Positions 49,601-60,688 of a DNA stretch of 64,000 nucleotides are shown here, piece after piece (position 1 is the stretch's first letter; every line of letters starts with the position of its first letter). The notes under the pieces were generated by a model. That model saw only the letters and a program-made list of their open reading frames with translations, made no database searches and had not been told where the DNA came from. The translations under genes and the position numbers were made by a program. The DNA is taken from positions 57,095,010 through 57,159,009 of the forward strand of contig CM026390.1 of NCBI GenBank assembly GCA_014843695.1. Direction: 5' to 3'. This DNA comes from Archivesica marissinica. Its lineage: Eukaryota; Mollusca; Bivalvia; Venerida; Vesicomyidae.

Positions 49601-50700
49601 TGTATATAACTCGGACAGGCTTACTGTGTAAAACAGTGAGAGGAGAATCCCTGACGGATACCTCTTCTGATTGTATATAACTAGGACAGGCTTACTGTGT
49701 AAAACAGTGAGAGGAGAATCCCTGACGGATACCTCTTCTGATTGTATATAACTCGGGCAGGCTTATACTGTGTAAAACTGTGAGAGGAGAATCCCTGACG
49801 GATACCTCTTCTGAGTGTATATAACTCGGACAGGCTTACCCGTGTAAAACATTGAGAGGAGAATCCCTGACGGATACCTCTTCTGATTGTATATAACTAG
49901 GGCAGGCTTACTGTGTAAAACAGTGAGAGGAGAATCCCTGACGGATACCTCTTCTGATTGTATAACTCGGACAGGCTTACGGTAAAACAGTGAGAGGAGA
50001 ATCCCTGACGGATACTCTCTTCTGATTGTATATAACTAGGACAGGCTTACTGTGTAAAACAGTGAGAGGAGAATCCCTGACGGAACCTCTTCTGATTGTA
50101 TATAACTAGGCCAGGCTTACTGTGTAAAACAGTGAGAGGAGAAACCCTGACGGATACCTCTTCTGAGTGTATATAACTCGGACAGGCTTACTGTGTAAAA
50201 CAGTGAGAGTAGAATCCCTGATGGATACCTCTTCTGATTGTATATAACTAGGGCAGGCTTACTGTGTAAAACAGTGAGAGGAGAATCCCTGGCGTATACC
50301 TCTTCTGATTGTATATAACTAGGGCAGGCTTACTGTGTAAAACAGTGAGAGGAGAATCCCTGACGGATACCTCTTCTGATTGTATATAACTAGGACAGGC
50401 TTACTGTGTAAAACAGTGAGAGGAGAATCCCTGACGGATACCTCTTCTGAGTGTATATAACTCGGACAGGCTTACTGTGTAAAACAGTGAGAGGAGAATC
50501 CCTGATGGATACCTCTTCTGATTGTATATAACTAGGACAGGCTTACTGTGTAAAACAGTGAGAGGAGAATCCCTGGCGTATACCTCTTCTGATTTTATAT
50601 AACTCGGACAGGCTTACTGTGTAAAACAGTGAGAGGAGAATCATTACGGATACCTCTTCTAATTGTATATAACTCGGGCAGGATTACTGTGTAAAACAGA
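40632..50700. repeat. Large satellite, 71 bp unit, roughly 140 copies
   Basis: The unit (71 bp, from 41654 to 41724) begins GTATATAACTAGGGCAGGCT. It contains CTTACTGTGTAAAACAGTGA, a short inverted repeat, and ends CTGACGGATACCTCTTCTGA plus TT. Common variants are CTAGGG/CTCGGA, TTATACTG for TTACTG, and GGCGGATA for GACGGATA. Units are stop-rich in most frames. Blocks with shared rare variants recur kilobases apart. Stretches near 45060-45640, 47970-48260 and 49960-50100 have many single-base losses. Confidence 0.96.
40654..41653. other. Assembly gap of exactly 1000 N
   Basis: The gap begins 22 bases into the first 71 bp unit and ends at a unit boundary. It therefore replaces satellite sequence of unknown length. 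Confidence 0.98.
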
Positions 50701-51183
50701 ATCGAGTGCTGGTTAGAATCTTCAAGATGTTCCAGGCGAATAACGAGAATATATACCACCTATTGACAGTGGTTTCTATTGAAAGTAACACGTTTTTAAA
50801 TTATATTAGAAATAACATTCGCTGCTATTCTGAAGTCTACATTCGGAATCAGAATCATTTTTTAATCTAAAACCGAATGGCCTCGGAAGATTACATTAAA
50901 TGCTAATTATGTTAGCATGCTAACCACTGCATATACTATAAATATATTAATATATAACCAGATTTATATCCAGAACATAAAGAATCCATTTGCATAAAAC
51001 ACAAATCACAATTGCAAAAAAACATTCACATTCCTAAAGTATCGTAGTAATTTAACTATTAACGTCCGATGTTAATGGATGAGTTAGTAATGGCTTCCAT
51101 ATGTTCCACTGTCTCTAAAAACAGTTATTTTATTCCAATACATCAAGGCATTTGAGTAATGGTTGTACAATATCTAAACTAGT
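50701..51183. other. Intergenic DNA, nothing identified
   Basis: AT-rich unique sequence between two arrays. No coding region is supported. Confidence 0.45.
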
Positions 51184-51417
51184 CAACTAAATAGGGTATT
51201 ATACATACACAACTAAATAGAGTATTATACATACACAACTAAATAGGGTATTATACATACACAACTAAATAGGGTATTATACATACACAACTAAATAGGG
51301 TATTATACATACACAACTAAATAGGGTATTATACATACACAACTAAATAGGGTATTATACATACACAACTAAATAGGGTATTATACATACACAACTAAAT
51401 AGGGTATTATACATACA
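51184..51417. repeat. Minisatellite, 26 bp unit, 9 copies
   Basis: The unit is CAACTAAATAGGGTATTATA followed by CATACA (26 bp), and nine near-identical copies fit the span exactly. A tenth, interrupted copy and a repeated CTATAAGATAAAACA block follow to about 51482. Confidence 0.93.
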
Positions 51418-51482
51418 CTATAAGATAAAACAACTAAATAGGGTATTATACATACATAGGGTACACTATAAGATAAAACACA

Positions 51483-51872
51483 CACGATTAAAATAATAAT
51501 ATTATAACATGTGCTACGTCACCTCAGTTGAATCAGTTATCCACCTTAATGACCATCACAAAGTTCAACTTTACAGTTAGTGTTAGATCTATATGTATCG
51601 ATCTAGGTATATTATTGAAAAAGGCGATTATATAATAATTTTAATCAAAGTTTCAAAGTTTTATTTGTTTAAATCCAGAAGTTCTCAGACCCATGTGGCA
51701 TACATGTACATATACACAAATATGGCGACAGCAATTCACTATATCAATATATCTAATTAATTATGTAACACTAAAGCAACTATTTATATGTGTCAATATG
51801 TGATAATATAGAAGAAAAATGCTTTAATAACATATGCAGGCCATAATTATTAACTTACTTTAAATGCTTTTT
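51483..51872. other. Intergenic DNA, nothing identified
   Basis: AT-rich unique sequence. No feature was recognised. Confidence 0.4.
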
Positions 51873-52015
51873 CTCATCTGGTTCTTTTACTTGCACGATG
51901 TAAAGCACCGACACGATACCTCGGTTTAAAGTCCCAATGAAACACTATTAATATTATTAGAGCCTGCGATCAATGGATTCGCAGTCAAGCGTGTTAACAA
52001 CTGGACTACTGACGT
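51873..52015 (-). mobile_element. SINE family A, 5' half (copy 5a)
   Basis: Reading the minus strand, a decayed tRNA head (AGTAGTCCAGTTGTTAACAC) is followed by AAACCGAGGTATCGTGTCGG and CGTGCAAGTAAAAGAACCAG. The sequence stops there, and the 3' half is missing. It directly adjoins a full copy in the same orientation. Confidence 0.7.
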
Positions 52016-52017
52016 GT

Positions 52018-52301
52018 GTTTTACGTTTAGTTATCGTCGCTACCGGTTGCCCATATGAGCGACGCCTCCTAAAGAGGTTAATCATTTGAGATTTTCGGGG
52101 GATAGTGCATGATACAGACAGACCCATTCCAGAGTTTCATCTGGTTCTTTTACGTGCACGGTGTAAAGCACCGACACGAGACCTCGGTTTAACGTCCCAT
52201 CTGAAAGACTGTTCATTTTATTAGGGTCAGACGGGGGATCGAACCTGCGATCCCTGGATTACCAGTCCAGCGTGTTACCACTGGACTACAGATCCGTCTG
52301 T
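52018..52301 (-). mobile_element. SINE family A, full-length copy 5b
   Basis: This is the most complete minus-strand copy. The head is CAGACGGATCTGTAGTCCAG with box B GGTTCGATCCCCCGTCTGAC, and the GGACTGGTAATCC stem-loop is intact. The central block is GGGACGTTAAACCGAGGTCT and CACCGTGCACGTAAAAGAAC. The 3' part is GGAGGCGTCGCTCATATGGG and GGTAGCGACGATAACTAAAC. Length is about 284 bp. Confidence 0.82.
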
Positions 52302-53231
52302 GGACTAATGACCCGTCTGTACGGCCTATTTGTATGGTGAACAGATCACATAATAAATTTGATTACATTTTAAGAACATTTTAAAGATCTGCTATTGTGA
52401 ATTTATTATTTGTGCATTACCTCCCTTTATGGATATCTATTTGCAAAATTATCAATATATTTTAACAAACGGTGCTTTATCAAAGTTAAAGCTAAGATAA
52501 ATGTGAATGTGAATTATAATTTTATTATTCCATGCGAAGAAAAACAATACATAAAGAGGCGCTAGCACTAGTCTGATAGCAAAATTAATGTTGACTTATA
52601 TTGCATATGGCACTAAAGGGAGGTTATAATATTGTTAAAATTCCCGGATCGTACATTCTAGGTTTCTGGTACCAATGCATATTATTTTATTGCTATCACT
52701 TCTTCGTATTGATAAAATAGAACAAAACATGCATTTATGCATATAAATTAAATAAAATTAAAAACTTACAACAAATCAAGTTAACATTTATATATAACCT
52801 AAAACTACTATTCTAAATATAGAACCACCGTCGATAGCTAAAGCATGCTATCGACAATGTTTTGATTCATCTATTTATAGATGATGAATATCCATATAAG
52901 TTTCAAGAGTAATAGACTGCCATATCGACCTTTGCGTACGAAGAGAATGACCAGATATTCTAAATTTGGTAAAAACTCAACGTAGTTCATAAGGTAAATA
53001 ATCTAGATAACGCTCGTAAGAAAAACAATTTTGAAATTATTTATATTCTTTAAGTGCAGGTTCGACGATACCATACCATTCCTGTAAATAAACATCGACA
53101 ACACGTTGTTTGAAAATAAAAGGAAACGACTTTAATGAGACACGATGTGGATCGATACATACATGTGAGAACCCATACTGATCAATACAAGTAGGACCTT
53201 AACATTTGAGACCCACTTTGTATGTGAAAAA
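52302..53231. other. Intergenic DNA, nothing identified
   Basis: About 0.9 kb of AT-rich unique sequence. No gene, repeat or RNA was recognised. Confidence 0.45.
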
Positions 53232-54778
53232 CTCTACATAGACGGTAAGACGGGTACAGTGGACCGTGTATGCACCAACGCACATGCTGGACCATACTAG
53301 GACGGAGGGAGTCGGCAGATCACTCTACATAGACGGTAGGACGGATACAGCGGACAGTGTACGCACCAACGCACATGCTGGACCATACTAGGACGGAGGG
53401 AGTCGGCAGATCACTCTACATAGACGGTAGGACGGGTACAGCGGACAGTGTACGCACCAACGCACATGCTGGACCATACTAGGACGGAGGGAGTCGGCAG
53501 ATCACTCTACATAGACGGTAGGACGGGTACAGCGGACCGTGTTCGCACCAACGCACATGCTGGACCATACTAGGACGGAGGGAGTCGGCAGATCACTCTA
53601 CATAGACGGTAGGACGGGTACAGCGGACCGTGTTCGCACCAACGCATATGCTGGACCATACTAGGACGGAGGCAGTCGGCTGATCACTCTACATAGACGA
53701 TAGGACGGGTACAGCGGACAGTGTACGCACCAATGCACATGCTGGACCATACTAGGACGGAGGCAGTCGGCAGATCACTCTACATAGACGATAGGACGGG
53801 TACAGCGGACAGTGTTCGCACTAATGCACATGCTGGACCATACTTGGACGGAGGCAGTCGGCAGATCACTCTACATAGACGATAGGACGGGTACAGCGGA
53901 CAGTGTTCGCACCAATGCACATGCTGGACCATACTAGGACGGAGGCAGTCGGCAGATCACTCTACATAGACGATAGGACGGGTACAGCGGACAGTGTACG
54001 CACCAATGCATATGCTGGACCATACTAGGACGGAGGCAGTCGGCAGATCACTCTACATAGACGGTAGGACGGGTACAGCGGACCGTGTTCGCACCAACGC
54101 ATATGCTGGACCATACTAGGACGGAGGCAGTCGGCTGATCACTCTACATAGACTATAGGACGGGTACAGCGGACAGTGTACGCACCAATGCACATGCTGG
54201 ACCATACTAGGACGGAGGCAGTCGGCAGATCACTCTACATAGACGATAGGACGGGTACAGCGGACAGTGTTCGCACCAATGCACATGCTGGACCATACTA
54301 GGACGGAGGCAGTCGGCAGATCACTCTACATAGACGATAGGACGGGTACAGCGGACAGTGTACGCACCAATGCATATGCTGGACCATACTAGGACGGAGG
54401 CAGTCGGCAGATCACTCTACATAGACGGTAGGACGGGTACAGCGGACCGTGTTCGCACCAACGCATATGCTGGACCATACTAGGACGGAGGCAGTCGGCT
54501 GATCACTCTACATAGACTATAGGACGGGTACAGCGGACAGTGTACGCACCAATGCACATGCTGGACCATACTAGGACGGAGGCAGTCGGCAGATCACTCT
54601 ACATAGACGATAGGACGGGTACAGCGGACAGTGTTCGCACCAATGCACATGCTGGACCATACTAGGACGGAGGCAGTCGGCAGATCACTCTACATAGACG
54701 ATAGGACGGGTACAGCGGACAGTGTACGCACCAATGCATATGCTGGACCATACTAGGACGGAGGCAGTCGGCAGATCA
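53232..54778. repeat. Satellite-like array, 91 bp unit, exactly 17 copies
   Basis: The unit begins CTCTACATAGACGGTAGGAC, has GGGTACAGCGGACAGTGTAC and ATGCTGGACCATACTAGGAC in the middle, and ends GTCGGCAGATCA. The span is 17 x 91 bp with no net indel. The TAGACTATAGG variant occurs at about 54151 and 54515, 364 bp apart (four units), with the same neighbours. This shows a four-unit higher-order repeat in the distal half. The array is much more GC-rich than its surroundings. Confidence 0.96.
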
Positions 54779-54977
54779 CGTTTCTTTTATGGAACGGCAA
54801 TGGACTTATATCAATGTACACGTATTAGTATTGCATAAATATCTGTCTACTTTAAGAATCTTGTAAATACCCATCCATGTCCATGCATGTTCAACCTCAT
54901 GTATTTGTTGTTCCCTTCTGTGTATTGTCTATATATAATATTAATAATAATACAATCGATGTCATGCTATAATGTAT

Positions 54978-55131
54978 AATAGTATCTTAAAAACTTATAT
55001 GTTAATATATTTGATCATGTAACTAGAAACATGGTATGTTTACATTATTTAATACAATATCGAATCTTGAATCTTATAAATAAGCATAACTGTGCAGACT
55101 TTGCTAATTTTGTTTCCGATTATGACTTATT
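54978..55131 (+). repeat. Perfect 154 bp direct duplication, copy 1
   Basis: The segment starting AATAGTATCTTAAAAACTTA and ending TTCCGATTATGACTTATT is repeated without visible difference at 55701-55854, 723 bp downstream. Confidence 0.9.
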
Positions 55132-55180
55132 CTAACACGACCCAGCTAATAACATACATACTTGTAGAGTAAAATCTACC

Positions 55181-55680
55181 TCGGGTTATTCTGCGATATA
55201 CCTACCTTGAACTATGCTGCGCGCGCACCGTGTTTTGGCTATTCCATTTATACAATGCGTGTAAAGTTTTATGAATGAAAGTCACGTGATGTCTGTTAAT
55301 ACTACCGTGGGAATTCGCGGAAGTGAGCTATTATTAGAATCAGATAATCTCTTGTCCGTCTTGTTTTTCTGTTAAGTAACGTTTCAGTTACTATTCTGTA
55401 CAGTTTTATTTGACAACATAAATAAAATTATTGATCAGTTACAACGTTTGTTCATTTATGCACTAGATTGATATTTTCCATAAAAAATAACGTCATCACC
55501 CTTTACGCGGGAGGAAATTTCGAAAGCCAAATGCACGGCGTTTGAAGAAAATACTCCTTTCTCGTCTAAAATTATTAGAAGCAAGTCGTGTTAGAATCGA
55601 AATAATAAGTATCAACCGTGGTATATCGCAGAATAACCCTCGTTTGTTTCAAACTCGGGTTATTCTGCGATATACAACGG
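55181..55680. mobile_element. Foldback/MITE-like element with GGGTTATTCTGCGATATAC ends
   Basis: GGGTTATTCTGCGATATACC occurs at about 55184, its inverse complement ends at about 55639, and a third copy in the forward orientation follows at about 55657. The right side forms a hairpin with 41 bp arms (about 55598-55638 and 55656-55696), one mismatch and a 17 nt loop. The arms include AATAATAAGTATCAACCG. The internal DNA is non-coding. The superfamily is not known and no target duplication was identified. Confidence 0.6.
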
Positions 55681-55700
55681 TTGATACTTATTATTTCTTA

Positions 55701-55854
55701 AATAGTATCTTAAAAACTTATATGTTAATATATTTGATCATGTAACTAGAAACATGGTATGTTTACATTATTTAATACAATATCGAATCTTGAATCTTAT
55801 AAATAAGCATAACTGTGCAGACTTTGCTAATTTTGTTTCCGATTATGACTTATT
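55701..55854 (+). repeat. Perfect 154 bp direct duplication, copy 2
   Basis: Identical by eye to 54978-55131. It begins immediately after the foldback hairpin, so duplication and element insertion are probably linked. The terminal bases are not TG...CA, which argues against an LTR pair. Confidence 0.9.
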
Positions 55855-56053
55855 TATTAACTGAAACATGTACTTGTAAATTTAGTATCATCGATATAGA
55901 CGGATACAAACTGTATCATTGTTTTCGAACGAAGGGTAATAAAAGAGCCAAATGGGGCAGTGGAGATATAGTAATATATTATAAACAATGGCTATGTGAT
56001 AAAATTGAATTAGTACAACATGGTTGTATTGGTATAATTTCGTTTTAAGTGAA

Positions 56054-56308
56054 AGACGGATCTGTAGTCCAGTGGTAACACACTGGACTGGTAATTCAGG
56101 GATCACAGGTTCGATCCCCCGTCTGCCCCTAATAAAATCAACAGCCTTTCAGATGGGACGTTAAACCGAGGTCTCGTGTCGGTGCTTTACACCGTGCACG
56201 TAAAAGAACAAAAGAACAAGAAGAGACCGTGGAATGGGTATCTGTCTATATCATTGCACTATCCTCCAAAACTCTAAAATGACTAATCTCTTCAGGAGGT
56301 GTCGCTCA

Positions 56309-56311
<3 letters not shown>
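56054..56311 (+). mobile_element. SINE family A, copy 6 (3' end lost in microsatellite)
   Basis: The head CGGATCTGTAGTCCAGTGGT and box B GGTTCGATCCCCCGTCTGCC are intact, and the body is close to the other copies. It stops at GGTGTCGCTCATATG, where the usual GGCAACCGGTAGCG is replaced by the GTGC microsatellite. Confidence 0.8.
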
Positions 56312-56845
<534 letters not shown>

Positions 56846-59800
56846 ATTACATAAAACAATTTACAAATTACAACATAAGAGCCATAAATATTAAAAATAT
56901 GGGGCAGTCATATCATTATTGTGTATATCATTATCTATTTAGAAGATCTCTTCTGGTAAGTAAAATATCATTGCAGGCTTTGGCACAGTATTGTATGGTA
57001 TTACAATTTGATAACATATAATTAAACTTTGTACAATTGTCATAGGTTGGATAGTCTGAATCCACACCACCTATTTTAATAAACAGATCGTCTCTGATAT
57101 TGGCATATAATGGACAGTGTAGTAAAACATGGATTTCATCTTCAATTTTGGTTACACAGTTGAAACAAGTACGCTCATTTACATCTAATGACTGGTATCT
57201 GCCCGTTTCTATTTTCAGAAGCGCAACACCGCACCTAAACTTTGCTAATGCACTTCTATGTTTTCTGGAAATAATGTTCAGATTTACATAGTTTTCCGTA
57301 CTATATTCACGTTTGAAGAGTTTATACTTTCTAAGTTTGTTTCCACCGTGTGACCCCTGAGTTGCGTTTACAGTTTCTAACCACCTCAACTTATGTACTT
57401 CAGTTAGTTTATGTTCTAGTGATTTAATGATCACAACCTGCCTCGATTTTGTATAATAGTCATTAATACATACTGTAATGTTGAGATTATTCAATAGAGT
57501 TTGAGCTATACGGTAGCACCAGTTTTTGGCAGAAGTTCTTATCGTATGAGTCCATTTGAACACTTTATGATTAAGTCTGTCATGATCCATATTGTTAAGT
57601 CTGAAGAAATGATTTAGCACTGGCTTCCACTGCTTTATAGGTGCTGGGACCCAACCCATATCACCATTTACCGCTGCGTTGGGTGTATATCGTCCGACTC
57701 CCAGGAAGAACCGGCAAGCTCTATTTTGTACCGCGTTGATTGCAGAGTATTCCTTAGTAGCCCATATAGATGCCCCATAACTTATAATGGGCCACACCAT
57801 ACTGTCATATAGTTTAGAAAATACCTTATTGGGCATTCCGCCTATTTTCCTATACTTGGAGATTAATAGTCCTAATGCTCGCGTAGCTGATTGTGCCACA
57901 TACCTTGCAGTCACGTTGTAATCCAAATGCTCATTTATCACAAGACCTAAATATTTATATTTTTCCACACACTCAATTTCTTTATTATTGCACTGAAATT
58001 TGAAGTTTGTTCTCGGTACTGAGGGATTTCTAAAATGCATGACCTTGGTTTTGTCACAGTTTATAGACATACTGTTTGTCGTACACCAGTCAGACAATAC
58101 ATTTAACAACGATTGTAGATCGGTCTCCGATTCACATATTAGAACAAGATCATCAGCATAGAACAGGTGAGATATACATTGTCCACCAATATTAATACCT
58201 ACACCACAGTGTTCGAGAGAGTTACTTAAATCGTTGATATACATGTTAAACAAAGTTGTGGATAACAGACATCCCTGCTTTAGGCCAATATTGACGTCAA
58301 ACCATGACGTCACATGGTGGTTTACTCTTACAGCACAACATACACTTTCATAAAGCGACTGTATAGATTGTAACATTCTACCACGGACTCCGGCAGTAGA
58401 TAGTTTGTGCCATAGGTTGTCATAGGGTATTCGATCATATGCCTTACGGAAATCGACGTAAGCGACGTACGTAGACTGACGTAATCTTGTTCGACACTCT
58501 ACAATATTTGTCAGGGATGAAAGATGATCTATGGTGCTCCGGTTTTTCCTAAACCCATTTGTGATAGCGCAGTGGATGCGCGTTCGCTTCAGGTGCGAAA
58601 GGTCCGGAGTTCGAGCCCCACTGGAGCCGTTACAATTGTGCCCTTAGGCAAGGCATTTAAATTCCACGTTGCCTCTTCTCTCTCCCTCGTGGCGATGGAT
58701 TTCATCAGGAATGAGGTCTCGAGCGTGATTTATATAAGTTGAAATAACTTGTTTCGCAATCGAGCTAAAATAAATTTGTATAAAATAAATAAACCCATTT
58801 TGAGAGTCAGTTAGTTTCCCATTTGATTCCAGCCAAGTCGTCAGTCTTGCATTTAACACTGCGCAGTACGCCTTATAGATGTATGACGTCACGGTTATCC
58901 CGCGGTAGTTCGATGGGTCGCGGGCGTCAGTTGCTGCTGTTTTGAGTACCGGGGTTATTAATCCGTACGTCCACGATTTGGGATCTTTCCTGTGTCGTAG
59001 CAACTACAGAATAAACGATGCAGGTATTTTATACACAATGACGACTTTATTACTTCCGCCGGTATTTCGTCATATCCGGCTGCCTTATGCATGTTCAGAG
59101 AGTTAATAGCTTTCATTACTTCTAATATCGAGATACCATTATTGAAAGGGTCAGCATTAACATCATCACATTGTTCTGTATTTGGAATATGCTTTACATT
59201 GACATGTTCGTCCACGGAGAGTAAGCGTTCAAATGCAAGCTTCCAATGGTTTAAGACGTCATGTGTACGTCTAGTAATATTTCCGTCCGAATTTATCGTC
59301 TCCATCGGAATGCATTTTGTTCTCTCCGATCCAATTCCTACTTGACCAATCGTTTTCCAGAATTCATTCGGTGTCGAGTTGTCACATGAGTCTAATAGTT
59401 TAATTTGAGTTTCTTGCCAGTACTGTCGTTTACGTTTTTGCACTGCTTTATCGAAAACACGTCTACTTTCAATAAAACTTTCCTTGGGTTCTCGTTTATT
59501 TTTTGCATTTTTAGATTTTAGCCAAGTGTTTTCCTTCTCACACATATTGTTCCACAAATCTGATAATTCGTTAGTCCACCACGGCTGTTTAGTACGACGT
59601 TTTTTATTACGTTTTCCGTTAATTGTTATTTTCTTTGGGTTAAGATGTCTATTCATCTGTTCTTTGACTATTGTTAAGAAGCCGTTATATGAATCGTCTA
59701 TACAAGCTTGTTCATTCTGATTCTGTTCTAAGTATATCAACTTTTCATCAATTAATTCCAGTATATTCTGTTCACTCATAAATTGACTTGGAATATTTTC

Positions 59801-60688
59801 TCTGTTATAACGGGTATAATACGCAGATTCCTTGGTGTCTTCATGGCGTTCATATTCAAATGACATGAGGTTTACATTCCAGTAGAGTAATGAATGATCT
59901 GGTACGGAAAAGTTCTGAAGGGTGGACAGGTACAGAGCACTATTCATTAGATCTGTAGATCGAGACACTTTGAAAGTGTTATACTTATCCAGTTGCTCAT
60001 ATGGAACAAGGCAATAATCAACAACCGACGATCCGCGTTGAGAGATACTAGTATAGTCATTCTTCAGGGTATTTCTTCCGTTCAATATGCACACATTTGC
60101 ACTGATTAGAAAGCCTATGAACGCTTCACAATATCTGCTAGTTTTATAGTCAACAATATCTCTAGGTTTCACACTGTCGACTCCGGCTATACAATCGTTA
60201 TTGTTCCCAACACGGATGTTAAAGTCGCCCGCCACCATAAGTAATGAGTCTTTCTGGTATTCGTAGATTTGACATAAAAGTGTATCTAGGTATTCTGTTA
60301 CGTTCACAGCTCTTGATGAATTTGACGGAGGTAGGTAACAAACACATATTTTAATTTTTTCTCCTGTAAGTTTACAAATTAGTGATAGCCACATAATACC
60401 ATCGACTTTGGCATTTAATAGTTCAATGTCAAATAAATCCATTATTTTGTAACGTACGAAGACGCCGACGCCGCCACTGCCCTTTGGTGAGCGCACATGA
60501 ATATCTCTACGGTTGTTTCCGTACCATTTATATCCTTCGATATCTAATATATCATTGTTTCGGAGATGCGTTTCTGCAACACATATTATGTCCAGATCTA
60601 GGTGTGTAATAATTTCTTTGCGAATATAATAATTGTCAGTAAGTTTATCACTATTAAAACCATTGAGGTTCCAAAACCCGCACTTTAC
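56846..60688 (-). pseudogene. LINE 1 ORF2: APE endonuclease plus reverse transcriptase, interrupted
   Basis: This is the ORF2 of a non-LTR retrotransposon. Reading the minus strand, the endonuclease has WNLNG (about 60673), CVAETHL with the catalytic Glu codon at about 60574, AGDFN and PDHSLL. The RT has GYDEIPAEVIK, PSNYRGITV, VDFRKAYDRIP, QGCLLSTTLFN and YADD (about 58160-58149), then YKYLGLVI. A Cys/His motif CFNC...HVLLHCPLY lies near the C-terminus, and the stop codon is at 56931-56933. A one-base loss near 58985-58990 shifts the frame between KIP and SWTYG, and a SINE interrupts the NGF motif. No ATG precedes the endonuclease core: the frame runs directly from the ORF1 stop. The short 3' UTR ends near 56846 against the microsatellite. 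The clade was not determined. Confidence 0.88.
58561..58789 (+). mobile_element. 229 bp tRNA-headed SINE inserted in LINE 1
   Basis: It is flanked by an exact 11 bp target-site duplication, TAAACCCATTT (58550-58560 and 58790-58800). The head has box A TAGCGCAGTGGATG and box B GGAGTTCGAGCCCC. A TTCGC/GCGAA stem encloses the loop TTCAGGT, giving anticodon CAG (leucine-like). The body holds CCCTTAGGCAAGGCATTTAA, the same core type as at 7090-7262. The tail is TAAAATAAA-rich. Insert plus duplication equals 240 bp, so the LINE frame is the same on both sides. Confidence 0.9.

Noticed and set aside
54978..55854. LTR retrotransposon with 154 bp LTRs
   Set aside because: The repeats do not begin TG or end CA, no primer-binding site or polypurine tract was seen, and the interior is a foldback element without gag or pol.
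2338..56170. True tRNA genes at the GGTTCGATCC motifs
   Set aside because: Every instance is the head of a longer dispersed element with decayed acceptor or T stems and a fixed non-tRNA body, so these are SINEs.
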